Shown here: piece after piece, positions 19,565 to 27,683 of the stretch
Layout of the letters: every line of letters begins with the position of its first letter
How positions within the stretch are numbered: the first letter of the stretch is position 1
From: Acetobacter sp. UBA5411
GTDB taxonomy: Bacteria; Pseudomonadota; Alphaproteobacteria; Acetobacterales; Acetobacteraceae
NCBI RefSeq assembly: GCF_002409645.1
Contig: NZ_DHNR01000031.1
Coordinates: 103,169 to 167,168 of the forward strand
Reading direction: 5' to 3'
DNA: 64,000 nt
Notes under the pieces: model-generated
Databases searched by the model: none
What the model saw: only the letters and a program-made list of their open reading frames with translations
Told to the model about the DNA's origin: nothing
Program-made: the position numbers and the translations under genes

Positions 19565-20866
19565 TCAGTAACGGTATTCTTCGTGCTTGAAGGGACCGTT
19601 GACCGGCACACCGATATAATTGGCCTGCGCCTGACTTAGTTTCGAAAGATGCGCGCCAACTTTGGCCAAATGAAGGGCGGCAACCTTTTCGTCGAGCTTC
19701 TTGGGCAGCGTGTAGACTTTCGCCTCATACTGACCGGGCTTCGCCGTCCACAGCTCGATCTGGGCGAGCGTCTGGTTGGTGAAGGAGGCCGACATCACGA
19801 AGGACGGATGACCTGTGGCGTTGCCAAGGTTCACCAGACGGCCTTCGGACAGCAGGATCAGGCTCTTGCCGCTGGAGAGGATAACCTCGTCCACCTGCGG
19901 CTTGATGTTGTCCCACTTGAAGTTGCGCAGCGCACCGACTTCGATCTCGGAGTCAAAGTGACCGATGTTGCAGACGATGGCGCGGTGCTTCATCTCGCGC
20001 ATGTGCTCGAGACGGATCACGCCTTCATTGCCCGTTGCCGTCACGAAGATGTCGCCACGCGGGGCGGCGTCTTCCATCGTCACGACCTCGTAGCCTTCCA
20101 TCGCCGCCTGCAGGGCGCAGATCGGATCAACTTCGGTCACGAGCACGCGGCAACCTGCGTTACGCAGGGACGCAGCAGAACCCTTGCCCACGTCGCCATA
20201 ACCGGCAACGACAGCAACCTTGCCGGCCATCATAACGTCGGTGCCACGACGGATCGCGTCGACGAGGCTCTCACGGCAGCCATACAGGTTATCGAACTTG
20301 GACTTGGTCACGCTGTCGTTGACGTTGATCGCCGGAACCTTGAGCGTGCCTTCCTTCTGCATCTTCCACAGACGGTGGACACCCGTGGTCGTCTCTTCGG
20401 ACAGGCCGCGCACGTCTTTCAGCAACTCAGGGAACTTGTCGTGCATCATGACGGTGAGATCGCCACCATCGTCGAGGATCATGTTCGGCGTCCAGCCGTC
20501 CGGTCCCTTGATGGTCTGCTCGATGCACCAGTCGAACTCTTCGTCGTTCAGGCCTTTCCAGGCGAAGACCGGGATACCAGCGGCTGCAATGGCGGCGGCG
20601 GCGTGATCCTGCGTCGAGAAGATGTTGCAGGACGACCAGCGGACAGTCGCGCCGAGAGCGGTCAGCGTCTCGATCAGCACGGCGGTCTGGATCGTCATGT
20701 GCAGGCAGCCAGCGATACGGGCGCCCTTGAGCGGCTGGCTTGCGCCATACTCTTCGCGCAGCGCCATCAGGCCGGGCATTTCGTCCTCGGCCAGGGAGAT
20801 TTCCTTGCGGCCCCACTCTGCGAGGGAAATGTCCTTGACCTTGTAGTCTGTAAATTCTGCGCTCAT
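19565..20866 (-). CDS. ahcY: Adenosylhomocysteinase
   Basis: Cytosolic NAD-dependent enzyme that splits S-adenosylhomocysteine to homocysteine and adenosine, 433 aa, recycling the product of methylation. SAH-binding motifs (HMTIQTAVLIETL, SCNIFSTQDHAAAAI), the KSKFDNLYGCRESL active-site block and the NAD fold GYGDVGKG are present. It ends PFKHEEYRY, the conserved C-terminus. ATG 20866 has AGGA upstream. No SAM or SAH riboswitch could be recognised in the short leader. Confidence 0.97.
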   Translation of the reverse strand: MSAEFTDYKVKDISLAEWGRKEISLAEDEMPGLMALREEYGASQPLKGARIAGCLHMTIQTAVLIETLTALGATVRWSSCNIFSTQDHAAAAIAAAGIPVFAWKGLNDEEFDWCIEQTIKGPDGWTPNMILDDGGDLTVMMHDKFPELLKDVRGLSEETTTGVHRLWKMQKEGTLKVPAINVNDSVTKSKFDNLYGCRESLVDAIRRGTDVMMAGKVAVVAGYGDVGKGSAASLRNAGCRVLVTEVDPICALQAAMEGYEVVTMEDAAPRGDIFVTATGNEGVIRLEHMREMKHRAIVCNIGHFDSEIEVGALRNFKWDNIKPQVDEVILSSGKSLILLSEGRLVNLGNATGHPSFVMSASFTNQTLAQIELWTAKPGQYEAKVYTLPKKLDEKVAALHLAKVGAHLSKLSQAQANYIGVPVNGPFKHEEYRY

Positions 20867-20940
20867 GTGACGTCCTGTTCAAAGGGAAAGCTGGCTTCCT
20901 ATACAGGCTGAACGGCTGTCATGCCACCCGAAGTGAATGC

Positions 20941-21219
20941 ATGGGCCTCATTGCAGGCCGATTGGCTGTTGCGCAATACGGTCGGATTACGGACATTCAG
21001 CCCATGTGGAATGAACCTTACCTTGAAACCTGCTGCCGGTCGGCGCTGCATCGCCTCAGTCTCTCCGGCAGACATGGACGGCCACACGGACTGAAAGATG
21101 AGCCCTGCCTTGAGCGGCTGACGCGCAAGGGGCTGGCCTGTGTTGGAGAAGATGACCGCTTTCACATCACGCAGGATGGGGAGGCGCGCCATCGCTCCGA
21201 AGTTCTGAAACAGACATGA
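20941..21219 (+). CDS. Hypothetical protein coupled to the S24-like regulator
   Basis: 92 aa. The C-terminal half (CLERLTRKGLACVGEDDRFHITQDGEARH) looks like the recognition helix and wing of a small winged-helix protein. The last codon overlaps the ATG of the next gene (ATGA at 21216-21219), which suggests translational coupling and supports reality. The ATG at 20941 is taken; 21003 is an alternative. I recognise no named family. Confidence 0.55.
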   Translation: MGLIAGRLAVAQYGRITDIQPMWNEPYLETCCRSALHRLSLSGRHGRPHGLKDEPCLERLTRKGLACVGEDDRFHITQDGEARHRSEVLKQT

Positions 21220-21863
21220 GAACTGATCGGTCAGCGCAGATATGGGACGCCATCGATCGGCTTGCCTTTGAGAAAGGGCTTACACCTTCCGGGCTGGCGC
21301 GTGCTGCCGGACTTGATCCTACGGCGCTCAATCCGTCAAAGCGTCATACGGCCGATGGGCGGGTTCGTCTGCCCCGGATGGAAACCATGCTGGAGTTGCT
21401 GCGGGCCGCCCGCATATCGTGGCACGATTTCGCCAGCTATCTCGATGGGGATGTGAAACACGGACAGGGCGATCAGGAACGCAGACCGACTGCCGGACGG
21501 ATAAAGGTTGTTGAGTTTTCCCGTCTTGGGACGGCTGAACTGTTTGACCGTGCCCATTTGCCTGTCCCGCATTTATGGGCGGAAGTCAGTTCTCCGTTTG
21601 CAGACGCCGGACCGCATGATTACGCCATCCGGCTTGATAGCGCCGTCTATGAGCCATCTTTCAGGCAGGGCAGTCTGCTGCTCGTCACTCCGGCAAGCGT
21701 GATCCACAAAGGCGATCGGGTGATTTTCTGCGCACCCTCTCCCATCATTGCCATTGCGGATCAGGTTACGGAAAACGGATGGAGGGCGACCACACTCAGT
21801 GGAGAGGGTCTCACCATTCCGACGACTTCTCCGGCTCACAGGGTGACTGCAGCCACATTGTGA
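21216..21863 (+). CDS. XRE/S24-family (LexA-like) regulator, likely without protease activity
   Basis: 215 aa. The N-terminal helix-turn-helix (LAFEKGLTPSGLARAAGLDPTALN) resembles a phage-repressor DNA-binding domain. The C-terminal part matches an S24 fold: RLDSAVYEPSFRQGSLLLVTPA and KGDRVIFCAPS. In active S24 proteases the nucleophile reads SMxP and a later Lys acts as base. Here the Ser-Met-x-Pro is replaced by AVYEP and the usual Lys position falls in IIAIADQVTENG, so self-cleavage is doubtful. It is coupled to the upstream small ORF. Targets are unknown. Confidence 0.75.
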   Translation: MRTDRSAQIWDAIDRLAFEKGLTPSGLARAAGLDPTALNPSKRHTADGRVRLPRMETMLELLRAARISWHDFASYLDGDVKHGQGDQERRPTAGRIKVVEFSRLGTAELFDRAHLPVPHLWAEVSSPFADAGPHDYAIRLDSAVYEPSFRQGSLLLVTPASVIHKGDRVIFCAPSPIIAIADQVTENGWRATTLSGEGLTIPTTSPAHRVTAATL

Positions 21864-21972
21864 AAGATGTTTTGGCGGAACGACCCGGTTTCCTTGATCG
21901 AGACCTGTTAAAGCAGACGGGTAATGGGCTCTTCCCTATACTTGAAGAGTCCCCAACCCTTTATTCCAACAG

Positions 21973-22024
21973 ATCGGGATCAAAGGGACTGCGTCCCTTT
22001 GTGGGGGGCGGGGCAAAGCCCTGA
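21973..22024. repeat. Intergenic palindromic repeat, family A copy 2
   Basis: GGGATCAAAGGGACTGCGTCC continues to a GGGGCAAAGCCCTGA tail, the same order as copies 1 and 3. It lies between the convergent S24-like gene and aroA. Confidence 0.85.
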
Positions 22025-22061
22025 AATGTGCTGACAACGGAGAACTGAAGATCAGTTGGTG

Positions 22062-23321
22062 TCACTCATTGATCAGAGACACACCAAGGCTGCTCAGCGC
22101 ATCCCAGTATCCGGGATAGGTCTTGCCCACGCAGGCTGGGTCCAGAATGGTGATGCCGTCGATCTTCAGGCCTGCCAGTGCGAACGCCATGGCGATACGA
22201 TGATCGGAATAGGTTTCGATCCGCGCTGGAAGCAGTTGTGCTGCCAAGGCGGGATCACTGTTTACAATCAGGTCATCTCCCTCTTCCCGTGCCAGACCGG
22301 GCTTGATCCGGTTGAGTTCAGTGGAAAGCGCAGAGATGCGGTCGCATTCCTTGACCCGCAGATTGCGGATACCGACGAAGCGCACCGGTGTGGCGTTGAA
22401 CGCTGCCAGCACGGCCAGAGTGGGGACGGCATCCTGCATCTGTGACCCATCGATTTCCGCAGGCATGTGCGGAAAAAGCGAGATCATGTTGAAAGCTTTT
22501 GCATCAGGCTGGGAAAAGGACTCCGGAGCCAGCCCCACATCAATCTTTCCGCCGGTCAGAGCAGCGGCAGCCCAGAGATAGGTGGCGGCGGAGGCATCCG
22601 GTTCAATCCGGAAGTCAGTCGCTTTGTAAGGCGATGGCGTGACATGCCAGCTCATTTCTCCTTGCGGCTCAACCTTGCCGCCAAAAGCTTTCATCGCCGC
22701 GACAGTAAGATCAACATAGCCACGGGCATCAAGGCTGCTTCCTTCCAGTACGACATCGGTCGGCGCATCGGCGCGTCCCGCAGCCATCAGGATGGCGGAA
22801 ATATACTGGCTGGAAAGCCCTGCGTCGATTGTAACCTTTCCGCCGGAAAGATGTCCCGTGCCCTCTACTGTGACCGGAGGGCAGCCTGTCGGGGCAGAAA
22901 TGGTGACGCCCAGAGAGGACAGGGCCGTGATCAATGGCGCGATCGGACGCTTCTGCATATGGGCGTTGCCGTCCAGAACGACCTTGCCTTTCACGTAAGG
23001 TGCTGCGGCGGTCAGAAAACGGACTGCGGTTCCGGCGTTACCGAGAAACAGTGGTTCGGAAGGTGCTGCGAAGGTGCCGTTTCCCTTCACGACAAAGCTG
23101 GTCTCTGTCGGCTCTTCGACACTGACACCCATCAGGCGCAGTGCGGCTGCCATATACAGCGTATCGTCGCTTTTGAGGGCACTGGTCAGATGGCTTTCTC
23201 CGTCAGCCAGAGCCGCAAGCAGAAGCGCGCGGTTGGTGATGGATTTCGATCCCGGCAACTCGATCTGGCCATTCAATGGGCCTGCGGGTGGAACGATGCG
23301 AAGTGCGGAAACGGCGACCAT
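22062..23321 (-). CDS. aroA: 3-phosphoshikimate 1-carboxyvinyltransferase (EPSP synthase)
   Basis: Transfers enolpyruvate from PEP to shikimate-3-phosphate in aromatic amino-acid synthesis, 419 aa. LPGSKSITNRALLLAALADG is the shikimate/PEP site near the N-terminus and LGNAGTAVRFLTA the second conserved loop. The pattern fits a standard EPSP synthase. ATG 23321 is preferred: AGAGG is 5 nt upstream, and the frame upstream to 23426 lacks the family's residues. A family A repeat follows its stop. Confidence 0.96.
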   Translation of the reverse strand: MVAVSALRIVPPAGPLNGQIELPGSKSITNRALLLAALADGESHLTSALKSDDTLYMAAALRLMGVSVEEPTETSFVVKGNGTFAAPSEPLFLGNAGTAVRFLTAAAPYVKGKVVLDGNAHMQKRPIAPLITALSSLGVTISAPTGCPPVTVEGTGHLSGGKVTIDAGLSSQYISAILMAAGRADAPTDVVLEGSSLDARGYVDLTVAAMKAFGGKVEPQGEMSWHVTPSPYKATDFRIEPDASAATYLWAAAALTGGKIDVGLAPESFSQPDAKAFNMISLFPHMPAEIDGSQMQDAVPTLAVLAAFNATPVRFVGIRNLRVKECDRISALSTELNRIKPGLAREEGDDLIVNSDPALAAQLLPARIETYSDHRIAMAFALAGLKIDGITILDPACVGKTYPGYWDALSSLGVSLINE

Positions 23322-23550
23322 GAGACCTCTGCCTTGTAGCTGACAGGGGTATTTAACACACAAGGATCGTTCTGTCTGAGCGCGCTTTGACTCAGCAGTG
23401 ATCCAATGCCTCTTTTTGGCAATCATATTGAAAAGAATTTAATCGCAGTGGAGACGATTTTCGGAAAAGTAGAAGACAAGAAAAGTCTTTTGTGGAGAAA
23501 GAATTTTAGTGTTTTCTGCCAACCAGCCGCATCAGGCTGTAAAAGATATT

Positions 23551-23582
23551 CCCGGTGTCAGAAAACTCTCCTGACACCGGGG
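23551..23582 (-). terminator. Hairpin after recA
   Basis: Arms CCCGGTGTCAG (23551-23561) and CTGACACCGGG (23571-23581) form a perfect 11-bp stem 16 nt past the recA stop. T residues on minus are scattered, so termination strength is uncertain. Confidence 0.75.
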
Positions 23583-23598
23583 AAACCATCTCGAAAAC

Positions 23599-24624
23599 TT
23601 AGTTCTCTTCGCCTTCGTCCGGACCATCCATCATGGCTTCGGCAACCACACCGGCCTGCTCGCGGACGCGATGCTCGATGGCATGCGCCATTTCCGGATG
23701 CTCGCGCAGGAAGTTCTTGGCGTTTTCACGGCCCTGACCAACCCGCTGGCTGTCATAGGAGAACCATGCTCCCGACTTCTCGACCACGCCAGCCTTCACG
23801 CCAAGGTCGATCAACTCGCCCATCTTGCTGATGCCTTCGCCATACATGATGTCGAATTCCACCTGCCGGAACGGAGGGGCCATCTTGTTCTTGACTACTT
23901 TCACGCGGGTCTGGTTACCGACAACCTCGTCCTTGTCCTTGATGGACCCGATCCGACGGATATCCAGACGCACGGAGGCGTAAAACTTCAGCGCGTTACC
24001 GCCTGTCGTCGTCTCCGGATTGCCGAACATCACGCCGATCTTCAGACGGATCTGGTTCAGGAACACCAGCAGTGTGTTGGAGCGTGAAACCGTGCCGGTC
24101 AACTTACGCAGCGCCTGACTCATCAGACGGGCATGAAGACCGACATGACTGTCGCCCATATCGCCTTCCAGTTCTGCGCGCGGAACAAGGGCGGCGACAC
24201 TGTCCACCACCAGCACGTCAACAGCGCCGGAACGAACGAGCGTGTCCGCGATTTCCAGAGCCTGCTCACCGGCATCCGGCTGACTGATCAGCAGATTGTC
24301 CACATCCACGCCCAGCTTGCGGGCGTAACCGGGGTCCAGAGCGTGCTCGGCGTCAATAAAGGCGCAGGTGCCACCCTTTTTCTGGGCTTCGGCAATGATG
24401 TGCAGCGCCAGCGTCGTCTTGCCTGAGCTTTCCGGCCCATAAATTTCGACAATACGACCGCGCGGCATGCCGCCAATGCCAAGCGCGATATCAAGGCCGA
24501 GCGACCCGGTTGAGATCGCATCAGCTTCTTCTTTCGGACGCTGTCCGAGGCGCATGATCGACCCTTTGCCGAAAGCACGCTCAATCTGGCTCAGCGCCCC
24601 TTCAAGGGCCTTCGTCTTGTCCAT
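23599..24624 (-). CDS. recA: Recombinase RecA
   Basis: Strand-exchange protein and SOS co-protease, 341 aa. Walker A is GPESSGKT at residues 63-70. Also seen are FIDAEHALDPGYA, QPDAGEQALEIAD and the Walker B region (VDVLVVDSVAAL). The acidic C-terminus (DGPDEGEEN) is normal. Two ATGs lie in a row: GAGGA abuts the first (24630) and stands 6 nt before the second (24624), so 24624 is taken. An SOS box stands 257 bp upstream. Confidence 0.97.
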   Translation of the reverse strand: MDKTKALEGALSQIERAFGKGSIMRLGQRPKEEADAISTGSLGLDIALGIGGMPRGRIVEIYGPESSGKTTLALHIIAEAQKKGGTCAFIDAEHALDPGYARKLGVDVDNLLISQPDAGEQALEIADTLVRSGAVDVLVVDSVAALVPRAELEGDMGDSHVGLHARLMSQALRKLTGTVSRSNTLLVFLNQIRLKIGVMFGNPETTTGGNALKFYASVRLDIRRIGSIKDKDEVVGNQTRVKVVKNKMAPPFRQVEFDIMYGEGISKMGELIDLGVKAGVVEKSGAWFSYDSQRVGQGRENAKNFLREHPEMAHAIEHRVREQAGVVAEAMMDGPDEGEEN

Positions 24625-25125
24625 GTCCATTCCTCGAAACCCGTTTCCACCTGTTGTTCCGCCCATGAGAGCGAACAATGATGGTTCGTCAGGTGTAAAA
24701 ACCGCACTGATTGACGAGTCTGTCACAAGCCTGACCCTTCCCGCAATGTGCGGCATGGGGAATTATCCCTGTTCCGCATATGTTCCGTAATCTGTTCTTA
24801 TCAAGGCGTCCCTGCGAGAAAATCGCAGCGATCTGGCAAAAACGTCTTGTTAAGGATTTGTTCGCGTTTGTTCCTGTTTGGAACAAAATAAGAACAAGCA
24901 CAAGAGAAATCTTGGATTCGAAGCGTTCCAGATAGCTTGTTGAAGCCTGTCCGATTAAAATCGAGATGGGATTGTTTCTCAGAAATTGCTGGAAGAACTT
25001 GTGACTGCGCTCCACTGCCGCACTCCACTGGCTGAACATTCAGGGACGATGCCGTCCCATGGAACAGCATCATTTTTCTCATGATGACTGGCACAGAACC
25101 GCCAAATTCCGTAAACGCTGGCCGT
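24625..25125. other. recA-queA divergent intergenic region
   Basis: 501 bp. It holds the recA promoter region with an SOS box at 24881-24895 and several further GTTC units close by (24782, 24794, 24860, 24870). Nothing that looks like a gene was found on either strand; the 116-codon minus frame 24689-25039 has no recognisable features. Confidence 0.6.
24881..24895 (-). promoter_or_regulatory. SOS box (LexA operator, alphaproteobacterial type)
   Basis: GAACAAAATAAGAAC reads on the minus strand as GTTC-N7-GTTC, the LexA site of alphaproteobacteria, oriented toward recA. Neighbouring GTTC copies with spacers of 6 and 8 suggest degenerate or overlapping sites. Confidence 0.8.
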
Positions 25126-26184
25126 ATGGACGACCGCACCGCCGATTTCGATTTTCATCTCCCCGAGAGCTCGATTGCACAGCACCCGGCGCGCCCGCGT
25201 GAGAGCGCCCGCCTGCTGGATGTTCCTGCCGATCCCAAGGAGCCGTTTATCGACCGGCATGTGTCCGATCTCCCGGGTCTGTTGCGGGCAGGTGATTTGC
25301 TGGTGGCGAATGACACGGCGGTCATTCCGGCGCAGCTTCACGCTCGTCGCGGAGAAGCGAAAATCGGCGTCACGCTCGACCAGCATCAGGCAGATGGTAC
25401 GTGGAGCACACTGATCCGCAACGCCAAGCGCCTCAAGCTCGGCGACACGCTGACCTTTCCCGGCACGGACGATACGGCCGAGGTGGCCACGCTCGACGGG
25501 CAGGGCGGCGCAACGCTGCGTTTCAGTGCGGAAGGCGACGCATTCGATGCGTTCCTTCAGACCGCCGGAGCGCTGGCGCTGCCTCCCTATATCGCCCGTC
25601 CGCAAGGTCCGACTGCCGAGGACCAGAGCGACTACCGCACCATTTTCGCCGAGCATCGTGGCGCGGTTGCGGCCCCCACGGCAGGACTACATTTCACGCC
25701 CGACTTATTGCGTCACATCGACAGGGCTGGTGTTGGACGTGAGACGCTGACGTTACATGTGGGCGCAGGCACGTTTCTGCCGGTGCGGGCCGAGACACTG
25801 TCCGGCCACCGGATGCACGCCGAGCGTGGCATCATCACGCAGGAAACGGCAGACCGGATCAACGCTGTGAAAGAACGCGGCGGCCGGATTGTTGCGGTCG
25901 GCACGACCACATTGCGACTGCTGGAAAGCTCGGTATCAGAGGATGGTCGCGTGATTCCATTCGATGGTGACACGTCGATCTTCATTCATCCCGGCTTCAA
26001 GTTCCGTGCCGTGGATATGCTGATGACCAACTTTCACCTGCCGCGCTCGACGCTGTTCATGCTGGTCTGCGCCTTTGCGGGCACGGAGCGGATGAAGGCG
26101 GCGTATGAGCACGCGGTCCGCGACGGCTACCGTTTCTATTCTTACGGTGATGCCTGTCTGCTTAGGCGTGCAGAAGTATCATGA
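25126..26184 (+). CDS. queA: tRNA preQ1(34) S-adenosylmethionine ribosyltransferase-isomerase
   Basis: Adds the cyclopentene ring from SAM to preQ1 at tRNA position 34, the step after Tgt in queuosine synthesis; 352 aa. The start region FDFHLPESSIAQHPARPRESARLL is the conserved QueA N-terminus, and VGAGTFLPVRAE with HRMHAERG and FHLPRSTLFMLV are later conserved blocks. I use ATG 25126, the nearest ATG before the conserved region; ATG 25081 adds 15 residues. No clear ribosome site is seen at either. tgt follows after a repeat-filled 196-bp spacer. Confidence 0.94.
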   Translation: MDDRTADFDFHLPESSIAQHPARPRESARLLDVPADPKEPFIDRHVSDLPGLLRAGDLLVANDTAVIPAQLHARRGEAKIGVTLDQHQADGTWSTLIRNAKRLKLGDTLTFPGTDDTAEVATLDGQGGATLRFSAEGDAFDAFLQTAGALALPPYIARPQGPTAEDQSDYRTIFAEHRGAVAAPTAGLHFTPDLLRHIDRAGVGRETLTLHVGAGTFLPVRAETLSGHRMHAERGIITQETADRINAVKERGGRIVAVGTTTLRLLESSVSEDGRVIPFDGDTSIFIHPGFKFRAVDMLMTNFHLPRSTLFMLVCAFAGTERMKAAYEHAVRDGYRFYSYGDACLLRRAEVS

Positions 26185-26194
26185 TTCAGCAAGA

Positions 26195-26291
26195 GGTTTC
26201 CAAAGGCACCGCCTTTGGCTGGTTAAAGGCAGAGACCTTTCCCTATCAGGGCTTTGCCCCGCACCCCACCAAAGGCGCGCCTTTGGAAACC
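26195..26291. repeat. Composite palindromic element with 13-bp inverted ends, between queA and tgt
   Basis: Outer arms GGTTTCCAAAGGC (26195-26207) and GCCTTTGGAAACC (26279-26291) are perfect inverted repeats. Inside lies GGGCTTTGCCCCGCACCCC, the inverted tail of family A. No coding frame is present, so this is a small non-autonomous palindromic unit. Confidence 0.78.
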
Positions 26292-26310
26292 ATTTTTAGC
26301 AAAACGAGGT

Positions 26311-26331
26311 GCAGGAAGCCGGGCTTCCTGC
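26311..26331. repeat. Near-perfect palindrome before tgt
   Basis: GCAGGAAGCC and GGCTTCCTGC are perfectly complementary around a single G. It is followed by GGGGCATGGGGCAGAGCC, which resembles a family A tail. Together with the preceding element it fills most of the queA-tgt spacer. Confidence 0.7.
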
Positions 26332-26380
26332 CGGGGCATGGGGCAGAGCCTCGTAACGTCACGACAAGAGGTCGAACATC

Positions 26381-27544
26381 ATGAGCAGCACTTTCCGCTG
26401 GATCTGCGAGTCCACTGACGGGCAGGCCCGTGCCGGCACGCTGCACACGGCGCACGGCCCGGTACAAACACCGACCTTCATGCCTGTCGGCACGGCCGGC
26501 ACGGTGAAGGCCATGACCATGGACGCCGTGCGCTCGACAGGTGCCGGGATCGTGCTGGGCAACACCTATCACCTGATGCTGCGCCCCGGTGCGGAGCGGG
26601 TGAAACAGCTTGGTGGCCTGCACAAATTCATGGACTGGCCCGGCCCGATCCTGACGGATTCCGGCGGATTTCAGGTCATGTCGCTTGGCGCACTGCGCAA
26701 GCTCGATCAGGACGGTGTGACGTTCCAGTCGCATATCGACGGCTCGAAACATCGTCTCGATCCACAGCGCTCAACCGATATCCAGCACGCTCTCGATGCG
26801 ACCATCACCATGTGTTTTGACGAGTGTCCGGCTCTTCCCGCAGCACCGGAGGCCATCGCTGCTTCCATGCGGATGTCGATGCGCTGGGCCGCCCGGTCCC
26901 GCGAGGCGTTCATTCAGCGGGAAGGTTACGGCCAGTTCGGCATCGTGCAGGGTGGGACAGAGCCGGAACTGCGCGCCGAAAGCGTGAAGGCGCTGACGGA
27001 TATCGGGTTCGAGGGCTACGCCATCGGTGGCCTTGCGGTGGGCGAGGGGCAGGAGCTGATGTTCTCCACGCTCGACGTGACAACGCCGCTCATGCCGAAT
27101 GACAAGCCACGTTATCTGATGGGTGTCGGCACACCGGACGACCTACTGGGCAGCGTGATGCGTGGCGTGGACATGTTCGACTGTGTGATGCCGACCCGCG
27201 CCGGGCGTACAGCTCGTGCCTATACGGAACGCGGTCACATCAACCTGCGTAACGCCCGGTTCGCGCTCGACGCGCGGCCGCTGTCACCGCACTGCGACTG
27301 CCTTGCCTGCACGCGCCATTCCCGCGCCTATCTGCATCATCTGTTCCGCGCTGATGAAATCCTTGGTCCGATGCTGCTGACATGGCACAACCTTGCCTAC
27401 TATCAGCGGCTGATGCGCGGCATTCGTGCGGCGATTGTAGACGGCACGCTGTCGGCTCACGCGGAGCATCTGCGGGCTGAATGGCAGGCCGGGGACTGGA
27501 GCGAAGACGAGGTGCCACAGCCACTCATTCCGCCAGTTGCGTGA
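26381..27544 (+). CDS. tgt: Queuine tRNA-ribosyltransferase (bacterial Tgt)
   Basis: Exchanges guanine 34 for preQ1 in GUN tRNAs, 387 aa. Motifs: GNTYHLMLRPGAE, DSGGFQVMSLG with the first catalytic Asp, FDECPALP, GGLAVGEGQELM, and MFDCVMPTRAGRTARAYT containing the nucleophilic Asp. The zinc site is CDCLACTRHSRAYLHHLF (Cys-x-Cys-x2-Cys, then His). ATG 26381 follows AGAGG at suitable spacing. With queA upstream it forms a queuosine pair. Confidence 0.97.
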   Translation: MSSTFRWICESTDGQARAGTLHTAHGPVQTPTFMPVGTAGTVKAMTMDAVRSTGAGIVLGNTYHLMLRPGAERVKQLGGLHKFMDWPGPILTDSGGFQVMSLGALRKLDQDGVTFQSHIDGSKHRLDPQRSTDIQHALDATITMCFDECPALPAAPEAIAASMRMSMRWAARSREAFIQREGYGQFGIVQGGTEPELRAESVKALTDIGFEGYAIGGLAVGEGQELMFSTLDVTTPLMPNDKPRYLMGVGTPDDLLGSVMRGVDMFDCVMPTRAGRTARAYTERGHINLRNARFALDARPLSPHCDCLACTRHSRAYLHHLFRADEILGPMLLTWHNLAYYQRLMRGIRAAIVDGTLSAHAEHLRAEWQAGDWSEDEVPQPLIPPVA

Positions 27545-27619
27545 AGAAAAAACATTCTTCTGGCAGGATAAAAGTTGTCTTTAGCCAGAATGGAAGTTGG
27601 CAAACAGTAAAAGTTTTTA

Positions 27620-27680
27620 GGCATCGCCTTTTTTTCGAAAAGGCGATGCCCCCGAATCTTTTTTCAAAAAATCTTCTGTA
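27620..27680. repeat. Family B palindromic repeat, copy 1
   Basis: GGCATCGCC (27620-27628) and GGCGATGCC (27642-27650) form a 9-bp stem. After it comes TTTTTTCAAAAAATCTTCTGT. It sits between the convergent tgt and PepSY genes and resembles the repeat at 42970-43040. Confidence 0.7.
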
Positions 27681-27683
27681 AAT

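Noticed and set aside
19649..20911. 420-codon open frame antisense to ahcY
   Set aside because: It is the antisense of a highly conserved enzyme; it shows no family motif and is rich in His, Arg and Asp as expected for such a shadow.
20867..20940. SAM/SAH riboswitch upstream of ahcY
   Set aside because: The leader is short and shows no conserved riboswitch core.
22467..23339. 290-codon plus frame opposite aroA
   Set aside because: It lies wholly within the conserved aroA gene and has shadow-type composition.
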